Positions 23,939 through 34,718 of a stretch of DNA of 64,000 nucleotides are shown here, piece by piece. Each line of letters opens with the position of its first letter. Position 1 is the first letter of the stretch. Location: positions 496,001 through 560,000 of the forward strand of contig NZ_AZED01000014.1 of the NCBI RefSeq assembly GCF_001434145.1, in the 5' to 3' direction. A program made the translations under genes and the position numbers. Source of the DNA: Lentilactobacillus otakiensis DSM 19908 = JCM 15040 (GTDB lineage: Bacteria; Bacillota; Bacilli; Lactobacillales; Lactobacillaceae). Below the pieces are notes generated by a model. The model saw only the letters and a list, made by a program, of their open reading frames with translations, was not told the origin of the DNA and searched no databases.

Positions 23939-26275
23939 TTAATGTTTATTATGGCTCCGATGTCCATTGTTACCGTGGGTGTTGTTGTTTCTGCCACGAT
24001 TATTGTTATTGGAGTGATTGGAATGGGAATTATTGTTCGAGTTGCCATGGCGTTCATTATTGCCATGATAGTTGTTATTATGGTATGTCCGTTTAGGCAG
24101 CATGTTACTCTGTGGTGTCTTCTCAGGATCAACGATGTCAAAGTCAACTGCACTTTGTTTGACATCCACATTGACAACTTTAACTCTGATAGCCTGCCCC
24201 ATCTTATAAGTTCTTCGGGTGTTCCGACCAACCAGTGCCATAAATTGCTCAACATACTGGTAATAATCATCATTCATTCGACTGATATGAACCAAGCCTT
24301 CAACGGTATTAGGCAGTTCGATAAACAAGCCAAATTTCATCACTGAACTAACAACCCCATCGAACTCTTCGCCCAGATGGTCGTTCATGTATTCGGCTTT
24401 CTTCATGGAATCAGTATCCCGTTCGGCATCCACTGCCCGACGTTCATATTGAGAAGTTGTAGTGGCAATTTCATCCAAAACGTTGGCATACCGCTTCTTG
24501 GTTTCATCATTAATACCGTTATCTTCATAATAATGAATTAAACGGTGAACCATTGTGTCTGGGTAACGTCGAATTGGTGATGTGAAATGCGTGTAGAACG
24601 GAGCGGCCAAACCAAAGTGACCCAATGATTGGTCAGCATAACGAGCTTGTTTCAAACTCCGCAGCAACATGACCGAAACCATCATTTCTTCAGGCTTACC
24701 AGCGACTTTTTTCAAAACATTTTGCAAAGTCTTTGGTGTCACGTGTTCAGGATCACCCTTCACGTTAATTCCAAAGGCTGTCAAAGTTTCAAAGAAGGTC
24801 CTGATTCTATCAGCATCGGGCGTTTCATGGACCCGATAAATGAATGGAACATGCTTTTCGTAATAGTGTTTTGCAACGGTTTCGTTGGCAGCCAGCATGA
24901 ATGATTCAATCATTCGTTCAGCAGTGCCTCGAACCCGAAGCTTAATGTCAATTGGATGGCCCTTTTCGTCAACAATAATTTCTGCTTCATTATCGTCAAA
25001 GTCAATTGCCCCACGTGCTTTACGATGTTTGTACAAAATCTTATGGAGTTCGCCCATGGTTTCAAACATTGGCACTAATTTTTCATAGCGATCCATTGTT
25101 TTTTGATCATGAGACTCCAAAATATTGTTAACAGCCGTATAAGTCATTCGGGCAGTTGAACGCATCAAACTTGGATGAATTCGGTGCTTGATGATGTTTC
25201 CAGACTGATCGATTTCCATTTCACAGCTCATACATAGGCGCAATTGGCCTTCGTTCAATGAACAAATGCCGTTTGATAACCGTCTTGGCAGCATTGGAAT
25301 AACCCGGTCAGTCAAATAAACTGATGTTCCACGACGAAATGCCTCCTTATCGATGGCGCTGCCAGGTTGAACGTAGTGGCTGACGTCAGCGATGTGGACA
25401 CCTAAATGGTAGTTGCCGTTTGGCAATTTCCAGGCAGTCACAGCATCATCTAAATCTTTTGAAGATTCACCGTCAATCGTGACCAGGTCTTGGTCAGTGA
25501 TATCTTCACGACCAATTTTTTCAGCTTCAGTGACGTGATCAGGAATCGCATCTGCAGCTTGAATAACATCCTCAGGAAATTCAGCTGGGATGTCGTGCGC
25601 GTACACGATCTGCAAAATATCAATTCCAGGATCGTCAACTGAACCAATCACTTCGTCAGCAATTCCGACCATGTAATCAGGATGTTTAACGTCCGGATAC
25701 TCAGTGATCTGGGCAGTAATAACCTCACCTGGCGTTGGCTTCAAACCAACATCGTTAATGTAGAACTTGTATTTAGCAATTTTTTTATCGTTTAGAGTTA
25801 ACTGGCCAATGTAACCTTTGTCGTCATCGGTCTTCTCAAATGGGCCAACTACGCGGGTATACTTGTGTTCAGCAATTCCAGTAACCTTGCCTTCTGGTCC
25901 TCGATCGGAACCAGGTTGAGCTGGCCGGACAATTTCCATTTCGACCGTATCACCATTCAAGGCATTCATGGTATTATCCGGTGCAATATAAGCATCGGGC
26001 GCAGTTTCATCATAGGCAACAAAACCAAATCCCTTGTCATTAGCATGGAAAGTTCCTGACAATTTTTGTTTATCCGGATTCAACTGGAATTTGCCGTCTT
26101 CAGTGACGACAGCTACTTTATCGCGTTCCAAAGAAGCCAATTCCTGCACAATCAGCTTAAAGGCTGCTGAGCCATGCGATCTTAAGACGTCAGCAATTTT
26201 CTCGACAGTAAACACGTTGTCTGGATATGTCCGGAGAACGTTTTCTATTTGATTTTTCAAATCATTATCTTGCAA
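23939..26275 (-). CDS. rnr: Ribonuclease R with Asn/His-rich C-terminal tail
   Basis: 778 residues from TTG 26275 (GAGGAA 8 nt upstream). An N-terminal winged helix (about 1-60) and two cold-shock domains are followed by the RNB catalytic domain (about 255-580) with DLVTIDGESSKDLDDAVTA, HIADVSHYV and HFTSPIRRYPDTMVHRLI, then an S1 domain (about 630-715, DGVVSSVMKFGLFIELPNTVEGLVHIS). The last 50 or so residues are low-complexity, rich in Asn, His, Gly and Ser with a few Arg, unlike the Lys-rich tails usual in the family. It is a processive 3'-5' exoribonuclease for structured RNA. It lies between the esterase gene and smpB. Confidence 0.96.
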   Translation of the reverse strand: MQDNDLKNQIENVLRTYPDNVFTVEKIADVLRSHGSAAFKLIVQELASLERDKVAVVTEDGKFQLNPDKQKLSGTFHANDKGFGFVAYDETAPDAYIAPDNTMNALNGDTVEMEIVRPAQPGSDRGPEGKVTGIAEHKYTRVVGPFEKTDDDKGYIGQLTLNDKKIAKYKFYINDVGLKPTPGEVITAQITEYPDVKHPDYMVGIADEVIGSVDDPGIDILQIVYAHDIPAEFPEDVIQAADAIPDHVTEAEKIGREDITDQDLVTIDGESSKDLDDAVTAWKLPNGNYHLGVHIADVSHYVQPGSAIDKEAFRRGTSVYLTDRVIPMLPRRLSNGICSLNEGQLRLCMSCEMEIDQSGNIIKHRIHPSLMRSTARMTYTAVNNILESHDQKTMDRYEKLVPMFETMGELHKILYKHRKARGAIDFDDNEAEIIVDEKGHPIDIKLRVRGTAERMIESFMLAANETVAKHYYEKHVPFIYRVHETPDADRIRTFFETLTAFGINVKGDPEHVTPKTLQNVLKKVAGKPEEMMVSVMLLRSLKQARYADQSLGHFGLAAPFYTHFTSPIRRYPDTMVHRLIHYYEDNGINDETKKRYANVLDEIATTTSQYERRAVDAERDTDSMKKAEYMNDHLGEEFDGVVSSVMKFGLFIELPNTVEGLVHISRMNDDYYQYVEQFMALVGRNTRRTYKMGQAIRVKVVNVDVKQSAVDFDIVDPEKTPQSNMLPKRTYHNNNYHGNNERHGNSNNNSHSNHSNNNNRGRNNNTHGNNGHRSHNKH

Positions 26276-26290
26276 TCTATATTCCTCTTA

Positions 26291-27037
26291 TTATTCATAA
26301 AGTTGTGTTAAAAACTCGGTTAAGTCGGCCTCAAGCTGCTTGTGCGCAGTGTTGACGGTAATCATGTGGCCGGCATTTGGATATTCGTGATAACTCACTT
26401 GGCTGTTAACCAATCCATCCCGCAAAGACTTGGCACTTTCAGGATTAACAATTTCATCGCTTAATCCTTGCCCAATGAAATAAGGCTGATGGATATTTGG
26501 TAAATCTTTTGCAACGTCAATCGTGAAATCGGCAATCTTCCCTAATAGTATATCAATATTTTCATCAAGCCACTTGAGTTTTGAATTCATAATCGCTTCA
26601 TTGGTATCATATTGAACAAAGTTTGCTTTGGCCATTTGCATGAAGGTATTATGGACGCTAAACTGACGTTTCCTAACAATTGGGGATCCAAATGAACCAC
26701 CGCCAAGCAGTGAAGGATCGTTCTCCAAGGCTTTAGCTGCAAAAATGCCACCCAGAGAAATCCCAAAGATACTAATTTGGGTATATCCCTTATCTTTTAG
26801 GAATTGAACCGCTCGTTTTGCATCATTCCACCAACGTTCCGGCGTTCCTTGAATCAAAATATCAGTAAAGTCAGCAGTCCCATGCCCCGTAAACATCGGT
26901 GCATAGACTGTGTAATCCTGACGTTCCAAATACCTTGCCAGCATTCGAACGTCAACCGGACCACTCGCAAAGGCGTGTAATAAAATAATTGCTTTGGGTC
27001 CGTGTTCAAAATAAAAAGATTTGACTGGTGTTTGCAT
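26291..27037 (-). CDS. Carboxylesterase, alpha/beta hydrolase
   Basis: 248 residues from ATG 27037 (AAAGGA 8 nt upstream). It has an alpha/beta hydrolase fold with oxyanion region ILLHAFASGPVD, nucleophile elbow FGISLGGIF (Ser near 92), an acid probably in GLSDEIV and catalytic His in YPNAGHMITV near 222. It resembles Bacillus/Geobacillus Est30-type carboxylesterases encoded between secG and rnr, with medium-chain esters as likely substrates. A terminator separates it from secG. Confidence 0.9.
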   Translation of the reverse strand: MQTPVKSFYFEHGPKAIILLHAFASGPVDVRMLARYLERQDYTVYAPMFTGHGTADFTDILIQGTPERWWNDAKRAVQFLKDKGYTQISIFGISLGGIFAAKALENDPSLLGGGSFGSPIVRKRQFSVHNTFMQMAKANFVQYDTNEAIMNSKLKWLDENIDILLGKIADFTIDVAKDLPNIHQPYFIGQGLSDEIVNPESAKSLRDGLVNSQVSYHEYPNAGHMITVNTAHKQLEADLTEFLTQLYE

Positions 27038-27072
27038 AGCACCCATCCTTTCATGTCCACCTATTCAATTAT

Positions 27073-27106
27073 AATAAAAATCCTCCTGCATTTAAACAGG
27101 AGGATT
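27073..27106 (-). terminator. Terminator of secG
   Basis: Perfect 10-bp stem AATCCTCCTG (27079-27088) / CAGGAGGATT (27097-27106) followed on the minus strand by TTTATTATAATT. Confidence 0.88.
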
Positions 27107-27111
27107 GAATA

Positions 27112-27348
27112 CTAATGAGATGATATCCAAACTAATGCAAGTGCTAAGAGAAAGAAAATAATCCCTAAAACAAGTGTAGTTTTTTGCATGAATGCTTCAA
27201 AGCCACGTGGCTTCTGCTTTGCAAACAAGTCATCGGCCCCACCAGTTAAGGCGGACATGGCGTCATTAGTCTTTGATGGTTGCATTAATACCGCGATTGT
27301 TATCAATACACAGTCAATCAGTAATAATGTTAACAAAAAGTTGTACAC
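27112..27348 (-). CDS. secG: Preprotein translocase subunit SecG
   Basis: 78 residues from GTG 27348 with TAGGAGG 8 nt upstream. There are two membrane helices (about 2-20 and 53-75) joined by a Gly-containing loop (QPSKTNDAMSALTGGADDLFAKQKPRGFEA), the SecG pattern. It is an accessory subunit of the SecYEG channel. An extended -10 promoter lies at 27404-27412. Confidence 0.95.
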   Translation of the reverse strand: MYNFLLTLLLIDCVLITIAVLMQPSKTNDAMSALTGGADDLFAKQKPRGFEAFMQKTTLVLGIIFFLLALALVWISSH

Positions 27349-27403
27349 GTTGATAGCCTCCTACCGTTAAATCGGCTTAATACTACTCTTACTAAACTAA
27401 CAC

Positions 27404-27412
27404 ATTATAGCA
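27404..27412 (-). promoter_or_regulatory. Extended -10 promoter of secG
   Basis: Minus strand TGCTATAAT without a recognisable -35, about 56 bp before the GTG start. Confidence 0.6.
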
Positions 27413-27432
27413 GAATTCGCTACCTTTTGGGG

Positions 27433-28971
27433 TTAAGTTTCTGTCGTTAGGGTCAGAATTTGTTGCGTAATTGCGTGTTGGTTCTTAGTTGACACGTTGA
27501 TAAAAAGCGTATCACCCCAACGAATCAAAGTGTCACCAGCAGGCACAATTTCGACACCATTGCGTTGAATCTTAGTCAGTAAAGATCCAACCGGCCACTT
27601 GATCTGCCGAACAATTTTGCCATCCATGGCCGATCCGGCATAAACGGTCTCCATAATTTCGGCAGTTCGGCCCAAATTCATCTTCGTCTGCACTTTTAAG
27701 AGCTGTTGAAGCATCGAGTAATACACCGGTTTGCCGTTTAACATGTCTAAAACGCCGTATGCGATTAACGACACAACTGCCAGACCAAGTAGATGGGTCA
27801 AAGTACCAACCATCTCAGTGATTAAAAGGATCGCCGTGAACGGTGCCTTACTAATTGCGGCAAAGTAGCCCGCCATCCCCATGATAATGAAACTTGAAAA
27901 ATATAGCGGACTCATCAAGCCAAGATGAACGGCAATACTGCCAACAATTGCGCCGATCAAGCCACCTAAGCAAAGGATTGGCAAAAAGATGCCGCCAGGT
28001 AACCCACTTCCATAAGAAATCATCGAAAAAATAAATCGAATCAGAAAGTATAGGCATAGAATCAAAGTCGGATAATTGGCAGAACTTAGCCGTAAAATGA
28101 TGTCACTGCCGCCACCCAACAAGTGCGGGAAAAAAGCACCTAATGGAATGACCAATAATAGCGGGATAATGCCGTTAAAATACCACGGAATATGCGTGTG
28201 ACTGTACCACTGGCCCATTCGCAGGATCACCATTTGATACAAACGCCCTAAAACACCTAGGACAATTCCAAGGACGACGACCCACAAAAAGTATTTAAGC
28301 GGTAACGGCGTACTCTGCATATAAAGGACTGGCTTGAGACCAAACACATAGGTCGCAACCATGTCTGAAGTCACCGCAGAAGTGAGAGAAACAATCCAAA
28401 TATTCGTAGAAAAGTTATGATAAATTTCTTCAAGAACAAAGAGTGTGCTGGCAATCGGTGCGTTAAATGCAGCGCTGAGCCCAGCAGCCGCACCACTGGA
28501 TATGAGTACCTGACGGTCGAAACCGACTTGCTTGGTAAAGTGGGCCACTCCCTGCCCTAAAGTTGAGCCCAGCTGAATTGAGGGGCCTTCTCGGCCAAGA
28601 TATAGACCACTACCGATTGCCAGGATACCGCCGATAAATTTTCGCCACAAAATTGCCCACCAGCCATAATCAACCTCACCTAACAATTGACCTTCAACTT
28701 GGGGAATTCCTGAGCCTTTAATGTCTGGCTGCTGTTTTAATAACCACCCCACTATCAATCCGATGATAATGTTAATCACGATTACCGATAGCAAAAATGG
28801 CAAATGATGAATCGAATTGACGTACAAATAGCGCATAAAATCGGTCATATGCCCAATCGACCAACGAAACATGGAAACCGCCGATCCAGCTAAAACACCG
28901 ATGATAATACCATTTGAAATTGTTTTTACTTGGGACAGTCGATAACTTCCTCTAACTTGCAATTCACTCAT
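27433..28971 (-). CDS. ClC-family chloride channel/antiporter with TrkA_C domain
   Basis: 512 residues. About 11 membrane segments carry the ClC signatures GSGIPQVEGQL, GREGPSIQLGSTLGQG (the first Glu being the gating residue of the antiporters) and GSGLPGGIFLPIL. A C-terminal TrkA_C-like domain (about 440-510, GKIVRQIKWPVGSLLTKIQRNG...GDTLIRWGDTLFI) follows. It should move chloride or fluoride across the membrane. The first ATG touches the GAGG site, so initiation may be at TTG 28962, which has a 9-nt spacing. With the LPXTG gene it interrupts the secG-to-eno neighbourhood. Confidence 0.92.
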   Translation of the reverse strand: MSELQVRGSYRLSQVKTISNGIIIGVLAGSAVSMFRWSIGHMTDFMRYLYVNSIHHLPFLLSVIVINIIIGLIVGWLLKQQPDIKGSGIPQVEGQLLGEVDYGWWAILWRKFIGGILAIGSGLYLGREGPSIQLGSTLGQGVAHFTKQVGFDRQVLISSGAAAGLSAAFNAPIASTLFVLEEIYHNFSTNIWIVSLTSAVTSDMVATYVFGLKPVLYMQSTPLPLKYFLWVVVLGIVLGVLGRLYQMVILRMGQWYSHTHIPWYFNGIIPLLLVIPLGAFFPHLLGGGSDIILRLSSANYPTLILCLYFLIRFIFSMISYGSGLPGGIFLPILCLGGLIGAIVGSIAVHLGLMSPLYFSSFIIMGMAGYFAAISKAPFTAILLITEMVGTLTHLLGLAVVSLIAYGVLDMLNGKPVYYSMLQQLLKVQTKMNLGRTAEIMETVYAGSAMDGKIVRQIKWPVGSLLTKIQRNGVEIVPAGDTLIRWGDTLFINVSTKNQHAITQQILTLTTET

Positions 28972-29005
28972 CCTCTAATTATTTCTGATATCCATCATAT
29001 CATAA

Positions 29006-30994
29006 TCAATTGAGTCGTTTAAAAAGTTTTTTGCCGACTAATCCGATTAGAAGGGCAACTCCAGTCAAAATGGTGAAGTATGAGTTGTGTTCACCGGTTT
29101 GTGGTAGCTTTTCTTGAGTGGCTCCGTCCGTGTGAACGACTTCGTCTTTGTCATGAAGTTGATGACTGTCTGCTGTGTCACCCTTATCTCCATGACCATG
29201 TTTGTGTTTGCTGTCCGTTTGTTTAGCCGCCACGCTATGTTTCTCCTGCGCAAGCTGTTTGGATGAATCAGCTAATTTAGTGTAGGTAAATCGAACTTCT
29301 TCAGGCATCAGGTTATCAGCATTCAATTCTTTGGATGCCAGCTCTGCTTGGTATCCCGGAATGAATTTCGCGGTATAAGTCTTTGTCTGGCCAAAATCCA
29401 GCTGAATCGTGTCTTTGGACAGCGTTTTACCGTCTTGATCAACGTTGACAATGTTGAAGGTGACCTTCTTAGCGGTATAGTGCAACGTCAGTACTTTGGC
29501 ATGAGTATTCAAATCAGTTGATTGCAGCTCATATCCATAGAATTCAATGTTCTTTGTGCGGAAATTGGTCGCTTCATTTGGTGTTAATCGGACAGTTTTA
29601 TTAAAGAGTGAATTCCCTTGGGAATCAATGCCATGAAGTTGATAAGATTCAGCCGTTTGAGATGCTTTAGCCGTTTCTTGGGCTTCATCTTTCTTTTCTA
29701 AAGAGTGATCAGATTCTTTGAGATCAGTGTTATCTTTGGCCTTGGTTTTTGTTTCTTCTGAAGTCTTTGTTTTAGCCTTTTTATCAGGTTCAGGTGTTTT
29801 GACTGCTCCATTGTTTGAAGATGGCTTGTTTGTTGTTTTGGCTGGGGCATTTGTCACCTTTTCAGGGGCTGTTTTCTGGGCTTCTGGGGCTTCATGATTG
29901 TTATTATCAACAAGCTTTGGAGCCTCAGAATGCCCTGTTTCTTTCCCATCCTTGGTCGGGATTGGTGTTTCAATTACTGTATCCCTATCTGCTGATACAT
30001 TCTTTGAGACATCATTTGTCGCTTCATGTTTATCATGCATGGATTGTGATTCATCTTTGGCGGAAGGCAATTGTTGAAGCAGATTCTTTTTAGTATCTGC
30101 AGGGGTACTGTCACCATTTGCTGTACTTGAATCACCCGCAATGTCAGTTTTTGAATCTGGTACATTTTTTCCACTTAATTCGCGGTCATTCGTTTCTTGT
30201 CCTACTGTGTTGTCTACATTTGCTGTCGCCTTAGATGCATTATCAACAGTATCTTTTTTTGGATTAGTATTGTGTTTCTCAATCAAGTCCTCACTGCCTG
30301 GATCTGAAGGTGTAGCATCTGAAGTATGTTCCGGCTTCACTTCGCCTGTTGTAATCAAATTATTTTCAGTTTTGCTACTTGGGAATACTTTTTCATCTTG
30401 AACTGGAAGTTCGTTATCAGCTCCAGCCACAGAACTACTTATAACTTGAGATTTAATAGGATCTAAATTCCGATAAATCAAGTTAACATCGAAATTATCA
30501 GATAGAATTTTGCCATTCAATAAGTCAGAATTGACAATCTCGTATCCTGGAAACACACTATATCCTCCAGAAATTACATAATTCCCGTTAACTGTGCCTT
30601 TCTTAAAAGCGTGATCTTCTACAATCTTGTTCCCATTCTCGTCATTGTAATGGACGGTGACCACTGCTGGTACGCCATCATACCTAATGTCAATTTTCTT
30701 CTTAGTTCCGTTTGAAGGCGATATTACAGACTGTTTGGTAGTGAATCCAGGTTCAACCGGAACATGTAACTTGCCATCTTCTGTTAATTCTAAGGTAACA
30801 TTTACTGATTTTAAGTGCTGTTCATTTCCATTTATCGTTCTAGCATAGAATTCTTTAGTAACTTTAATCTGTCGATCATTGGGAACAACTGATCCATTCG
30901 AAACTGTCTCCGCACTCACCACCTGCTCATGCACCAACGGACTCGCAAATCCCAAAACGCCTAATGAAATCGATAATAAAATTGCCTTTTTCAA
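29006..30994 (-). CDS. LPXTG-anchored surface protein with MucBP-like repeats
   Basis: 662 residues from TTG 30994 (GGAGG 8 nt upstream). A signal peptide covers about 1-30 (AILLSISLGVLGFASPLVHEQVVSAE). A first MucBP-like module spans about 105-180 (VHYNDENGNKIVEDHAFKKG, PGYEIVNSDLL). A highly charged low-complexity region rich in Lys, Asp, Thr, Glu and Asn (about 200-450) follows, then two more MucBP-like units (about 455-595, YELQSTDLNTHAKVLTLHYTAKK; VDQDGKTLSKDTIQL). A His/Lys/Asp-rich spacer leads to LPQTG, a hydrophobic segment and the KKLFKRLN tail for sortase anchoring. The likely role is adhesion to mucin or another glycan. Confidence 0.9.
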   Translation of the reverse strand: MKKAILLSISLGVLGFASPLVHEQVVSAETVSNGSVVPNDRQIKVTKEFYARTINGNEQHLKSVNVTLELTEDGKLHVPVEPGFTTKQSVISPSNGTKKKIDIRYDGVPAVVTVHYNDENGNKIVEDHAFKKGTVNGNYVISGGYSVFPGYEIVNSDLLNGKILSDNFDVNLIYRNLDPIKSQVISSSVAGADNELPVQDEKVFPSSKTENNLITTGEVKPEHTSDATPSDPGSEDLIEKHNTNPKKDTVDNASKATANVDNTVGQETNDRELSGKNVPDSKTDIAGDSSTANGDSTPADTKKNLLQQLPSAKDESQSMHDKHEATNDVSKNVSADRDTVIETPIPTKDGKETGHSEAPKLVDNNNHEAPEAQKTAPEKVTNAPAKTTNKPSSNNGAVKTPEPDKKAKTKTSEETKTKAKDNTDLKESDHSLEKKDEAQETAKASQTAESYQLHGIDSQGNSLFNKTVRLTPNEATNFRTKNIEFYGYELQSTDLNTHAKVLTLHYTAKKVTFNIVNVDQDGKTLSKDTIQLDFGQTKTYTAKFIPGYQAELASKELNADNLMPEEVRFTYTKLADSSKQLAQEKHSVAAKQTDSKHKHGHGDKGDTADSHQLHDKDEVVHTDGATQEKLPQTGEHNSYFTILTGVALLIGLVGKKLFKRLN

Positions 30995-31057
30995 AACTAA
31001 AACCTCCATATTTGTGTTATAAATTATACTTACGCAAAAATGAGGGCTTTTTATGTA

Positions 31058-31081
31058 TAAAAAAAGCCGCCTAAGCGACTT
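31058..31081 (-). terminator. Terminator of eno
   Basis: Minus-strand stem AAGTCGC / GCGGCTT (one G-U) with loop TTAG, followed by TTTTTTTA. Confidence 0.85.
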
Positions 31082-31089
31082 TTTTAAAA

Positions 31090-32454
<1,365 letters not shown>

Positions 32455-32463
32455 TCAACTCCA

Positions 32464-32492
32464 ATTCTATTAGTTTCCGACCGAACTTTCAA
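32464..32492 (-). promoter_or_regulatory. Promoter of eno
   Basis: TTGAAA (32487-32492), 17 bp, TAGAAT (32464-32469). The leader contains a small CCTTGTACAAAAGG hairpin. Confidence 0.75.
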
Positions 32493-32511
32493 CATAAATC
32501 AGTGAATTTAA

Positions 32512-33270
32512 CTATTTTTGCAAAAAGTTTGCAAGATTTAAGAATGAATCCGGCTTCAAGCTTGCACCACCAGCTAAAACGCCATCAATATCAGTCTGTG
32601 ACAAAATATCATCTGCATTCTCATCATTGACACTGCCGCCGTATAAAACCCGAACCTGATCAGCGATGTCATCACCGTACAAATCAGCGATGGTTTGGCG
32701 AATCAGGTAGCATCCTTCCTCGGCTTCATCACTGCTGGCAGTCTTACCGCTACCGATTGCCCAGCTGGGTTCATAGGCCACAATAATTTTTTCGGCTTGT
32801 TCAGGTGTCACTGACTGGAGTGCGTTGGTAACCTGACTAACCACCCAGGAAATACGATCAGCAGATTCTCGCCGACTCATGGTTTCATCACAACAAATAA
32901 TTGGGGTTAATTTGTTACGAAATGCTGCATGAACCTTTTTATTGATGATGTCATCAGTTTCGTTAAAATACTTTCGCCGCTCAGAATGACCAATAATGGT
33001 GTGAGTGACGCCCATCTCATAAAGTGCTTTTGGGCTGGTTTCACCCGTATAGGCACCCTCATCTTCATAAAAACAATTTTCAGCGGAAATAATCAGTGGG
33101 GAATCCCCATTTTCCTGCACCATGCTCTCTAAAAACAGCGGTGAGGCGGCGATACAGGTTTCAGTCGTCTTTGGATCAGGCAATTTGCCTTTAATCTCTT
33201 GAAGAAATTTGACTGCTTCTGCAACCGATAAATTCATTTTCCAGTTACCCGCCACGAACGGAATTCTCAT
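32512..33270 (-). CDS. tpiA: Triosephosphate isomerase
   Basis: 252 residues from ATG 33270 (AAAGGA 8 nt upstream). It has FVAGNWKMN with the active-site Lys, [14 protein letters not shown] with catalytic His, [15 protein letters not shown] with catalytic Glu and the flexible loop, and [15 protein letters not shown]. It interconverts dihydroxyacetone phosphate and glyceraldehyde-3-phosphate. It lies downstream of pgk but behind the pgk terminator. Confidence 0.97.
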   Translation of the reverse strand: MRIPFVAGNWKMNLSVAEAVKFLQEIKGKLPDPKTTETCIAASPLFLESMVQENGDSPLIISAENCFYEDEGAYTGETSPKALYEMGVTHTIIGHSERRKYFNETDDIINKKVHAAFRNKLTPIICCDETMSRRESADRISWVVSQVTNALQSVTPEQAEKIIVAYEPSWAIGSGKTASSDEAEEGCYLIRQTIADLYGDDIADQVRVLYGGSVNDENADDILSQTDIDGVLAGGASLKPDSFLNLANFLQK

Positions 33271-33361
33271 AAGAATCATCCTTTACATTTTTTAGCTTAA
33301 TGCCATTGTAACTAAAACCGGTTTCAAAAGCCACATTTTTCTCCTATACCAATTTTTAATA

Positions 33362-33395
33362 AAATAAAAAGAGCTCGCTAAAAAGCGGGCTCTTT
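33362..33395 (-). terminator. Terminator between pgk and tpiA
   Basis: Minus-strand stem AAAGAGCCCGCT / AGCGAGCTCTTT with a TTTT loop, followed by TTATTTTATT, 6 bp after the pgk stop. Confidence 0.88.
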
Positions 33396-33400
33396 CAATA

Positions 33401-34615
33401 CTACTTGTTATCAATGGCTGCAATACCAGGAAGTGTTTTACCTTCAAGATATTGAAGTGAAGCACCACCACCGGTAGAAATATGAGTCAATTTGTCAGCA
33501 ACACCTAATTGCTTAACAGCGGCAGTTGAATCACCACCACCAACAATTGTGGTTGCATCGCTTAATGTACCAAGGAATTTACCGATACGAAGGGTTCCTT
33601 GAGCATAGTTAGGCATTTCAAAGACACCCATTGGGCCATTCCAAACAACGGTCTTGGCATCTTTAAGAACATTTTCGAATGCTTCGATTGACTTAGGACC
33701 AATATCCAAAGCCATCCAGCCATCGTCAATGTCACCTTCAACTACTTTGTGTTCTGCATCGTTCTTGAATTCTTTAGCAACAACGTTGTCAGTAGGGAGA
33801 ACGATCTTGTCGCCACCCTTTTCAAGGATCTTCTTGGCAACATCGATCTTATCTTTTTCAATCAGTGAGTCACCAATCTTGATGCCTTTAGCAGCATAGA
33901 ATGTATAAGTCATTCCACCGCCGATGATAATCTTGTCAGCTTTGTCGAGCAAGTTGTCAATCACACCAATTTTGTCTGAAACTTTGGCACCACCAAGGAT
34001 GGCAACAAATGGACGCTTTGGATTATTAACAGCTTCACCCAAGAACTGGATTTCTTTTTCCATTAAGAAACCGGCAGCAACTGGCTTGCCATCTTTGTGC
34101 ATTGCTTCAGCAATTCCAGCGTTTGAAGCGTGGGAACGGTGAGCAGTACCAAAAGCATCGTTAATGAATTCGTCAGCAAGTGAAGCCCAGTATTCACCTA
34201 ATTTAGGATCATTACCGGATTCGCGTTTAACGTATTCGCCATTAACAACATCTTCATAACGAGTGTTTTCAAATAAGAGAACACTGCCGTCTTCCATCTT
34301 GTTGATGGCATCTTCAAGTTGTTTGCCTTCAGTAACTGGAACGAAGATCACCGGCTTGTTCAACAAGTTGGAAAGACGTTCTGCAACTGGGCGCAATGAC
34401 AAGCCCTTCTTGTCGTCTTCCTTCTTAATTCGGCCAAGATGTGAGCAAAGAATTGCTTTGCCTTTGTGATCCAAGACGTATTTGATAGTAGGTAAGGCAG
34501 CTTGAATACGGTTGTCGTCACCAATAACGCCATCTTTAATAGGAACGTTAAAGTCGACACGCATCAGTACTTTTTTGCCTTCGAGATTTAAATCAGAAAC
34601 AGTTAATTTTGCCAA
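33401..34615 (-). CDS. pgk: Phosphoglycerate kinase
   Basis: 404 residues from TTG 34615 (GGGAGG 8 nt upstream). It has [44 protein letters not shown] and the nucleotide-binding [14 protein letters not shown] near the C-terminus. It makes ATP and 3-phosphoglycerate from 1,3-bisphosphoglycerate. It follows gap, from which it is separated by a terminator-like hairpin at 34671-34699. Confidence 0.97.
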   Translation of the reverse strand: MAKLTVSDLNLEGKKVLMRVDFNVPIKDGVIGDDNRIQAALPTIKYVLDHKGKAILCSHLGRIKKEDDKKGLSLRPVAERLSNLLNKPVIFVPVTEGKQLEDAINKMEDGSVLLFENTRYEDVVNGEYVKRESGNDPKLGEYWASLADEFINDAFGTAHRSHASNAGIAEAMHKDGKPVAAGFLMEKEIQFLGEAVNNPKRPFVAILGGAKVSDKIGVIDNLLDKADKIIIGGGMTYTFYAAKGIKIGDSLIEKDKIDVAKKILEKGGDKIVLPTDNVVAKEFKNDAEHKVVEGDIDDGWMALDIGPKSIEAFENVLKDAKTVVWNGPMGVFEMPNYAQGTLRIGKFLGTLSDATTIVGGGDSTAAVKQLGVADKLTHISTGGGASLQYLEGKTLPGIAAIDNK

Positions 34616-34670
34616 TTTGGAAACCTCCCAAAATCATTTGATTGTGATTTGTAGAACATAGATAGATAAC

Positions 34671-34699
34671 AAAAGACGGAGAAGACGCCCTCCTCCGCC
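34671..34699 (-). terminator. Terminator or attenuator between gap and pgk
   Basis: Minus-strand stem GGCGGAG / CTCCGTC (with one G-U pair) enclosing a GC-rich loop, followed by TTTTGTT. It lies 20 bp downstream of gap and may allow some read-through into pgk. Confidence 0.7.
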
Positions 34700-34718
34700 G
34701 ATTGCAATAAATTAATTA

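Noticed and set aside
23831-24346. Long plus-strand open frames opposite the 3' end of rnr
   Set aside because: They are the complement of the Asn/His-rich repeat tract of RNase R; no ribosome site and the protein is low-complexity.
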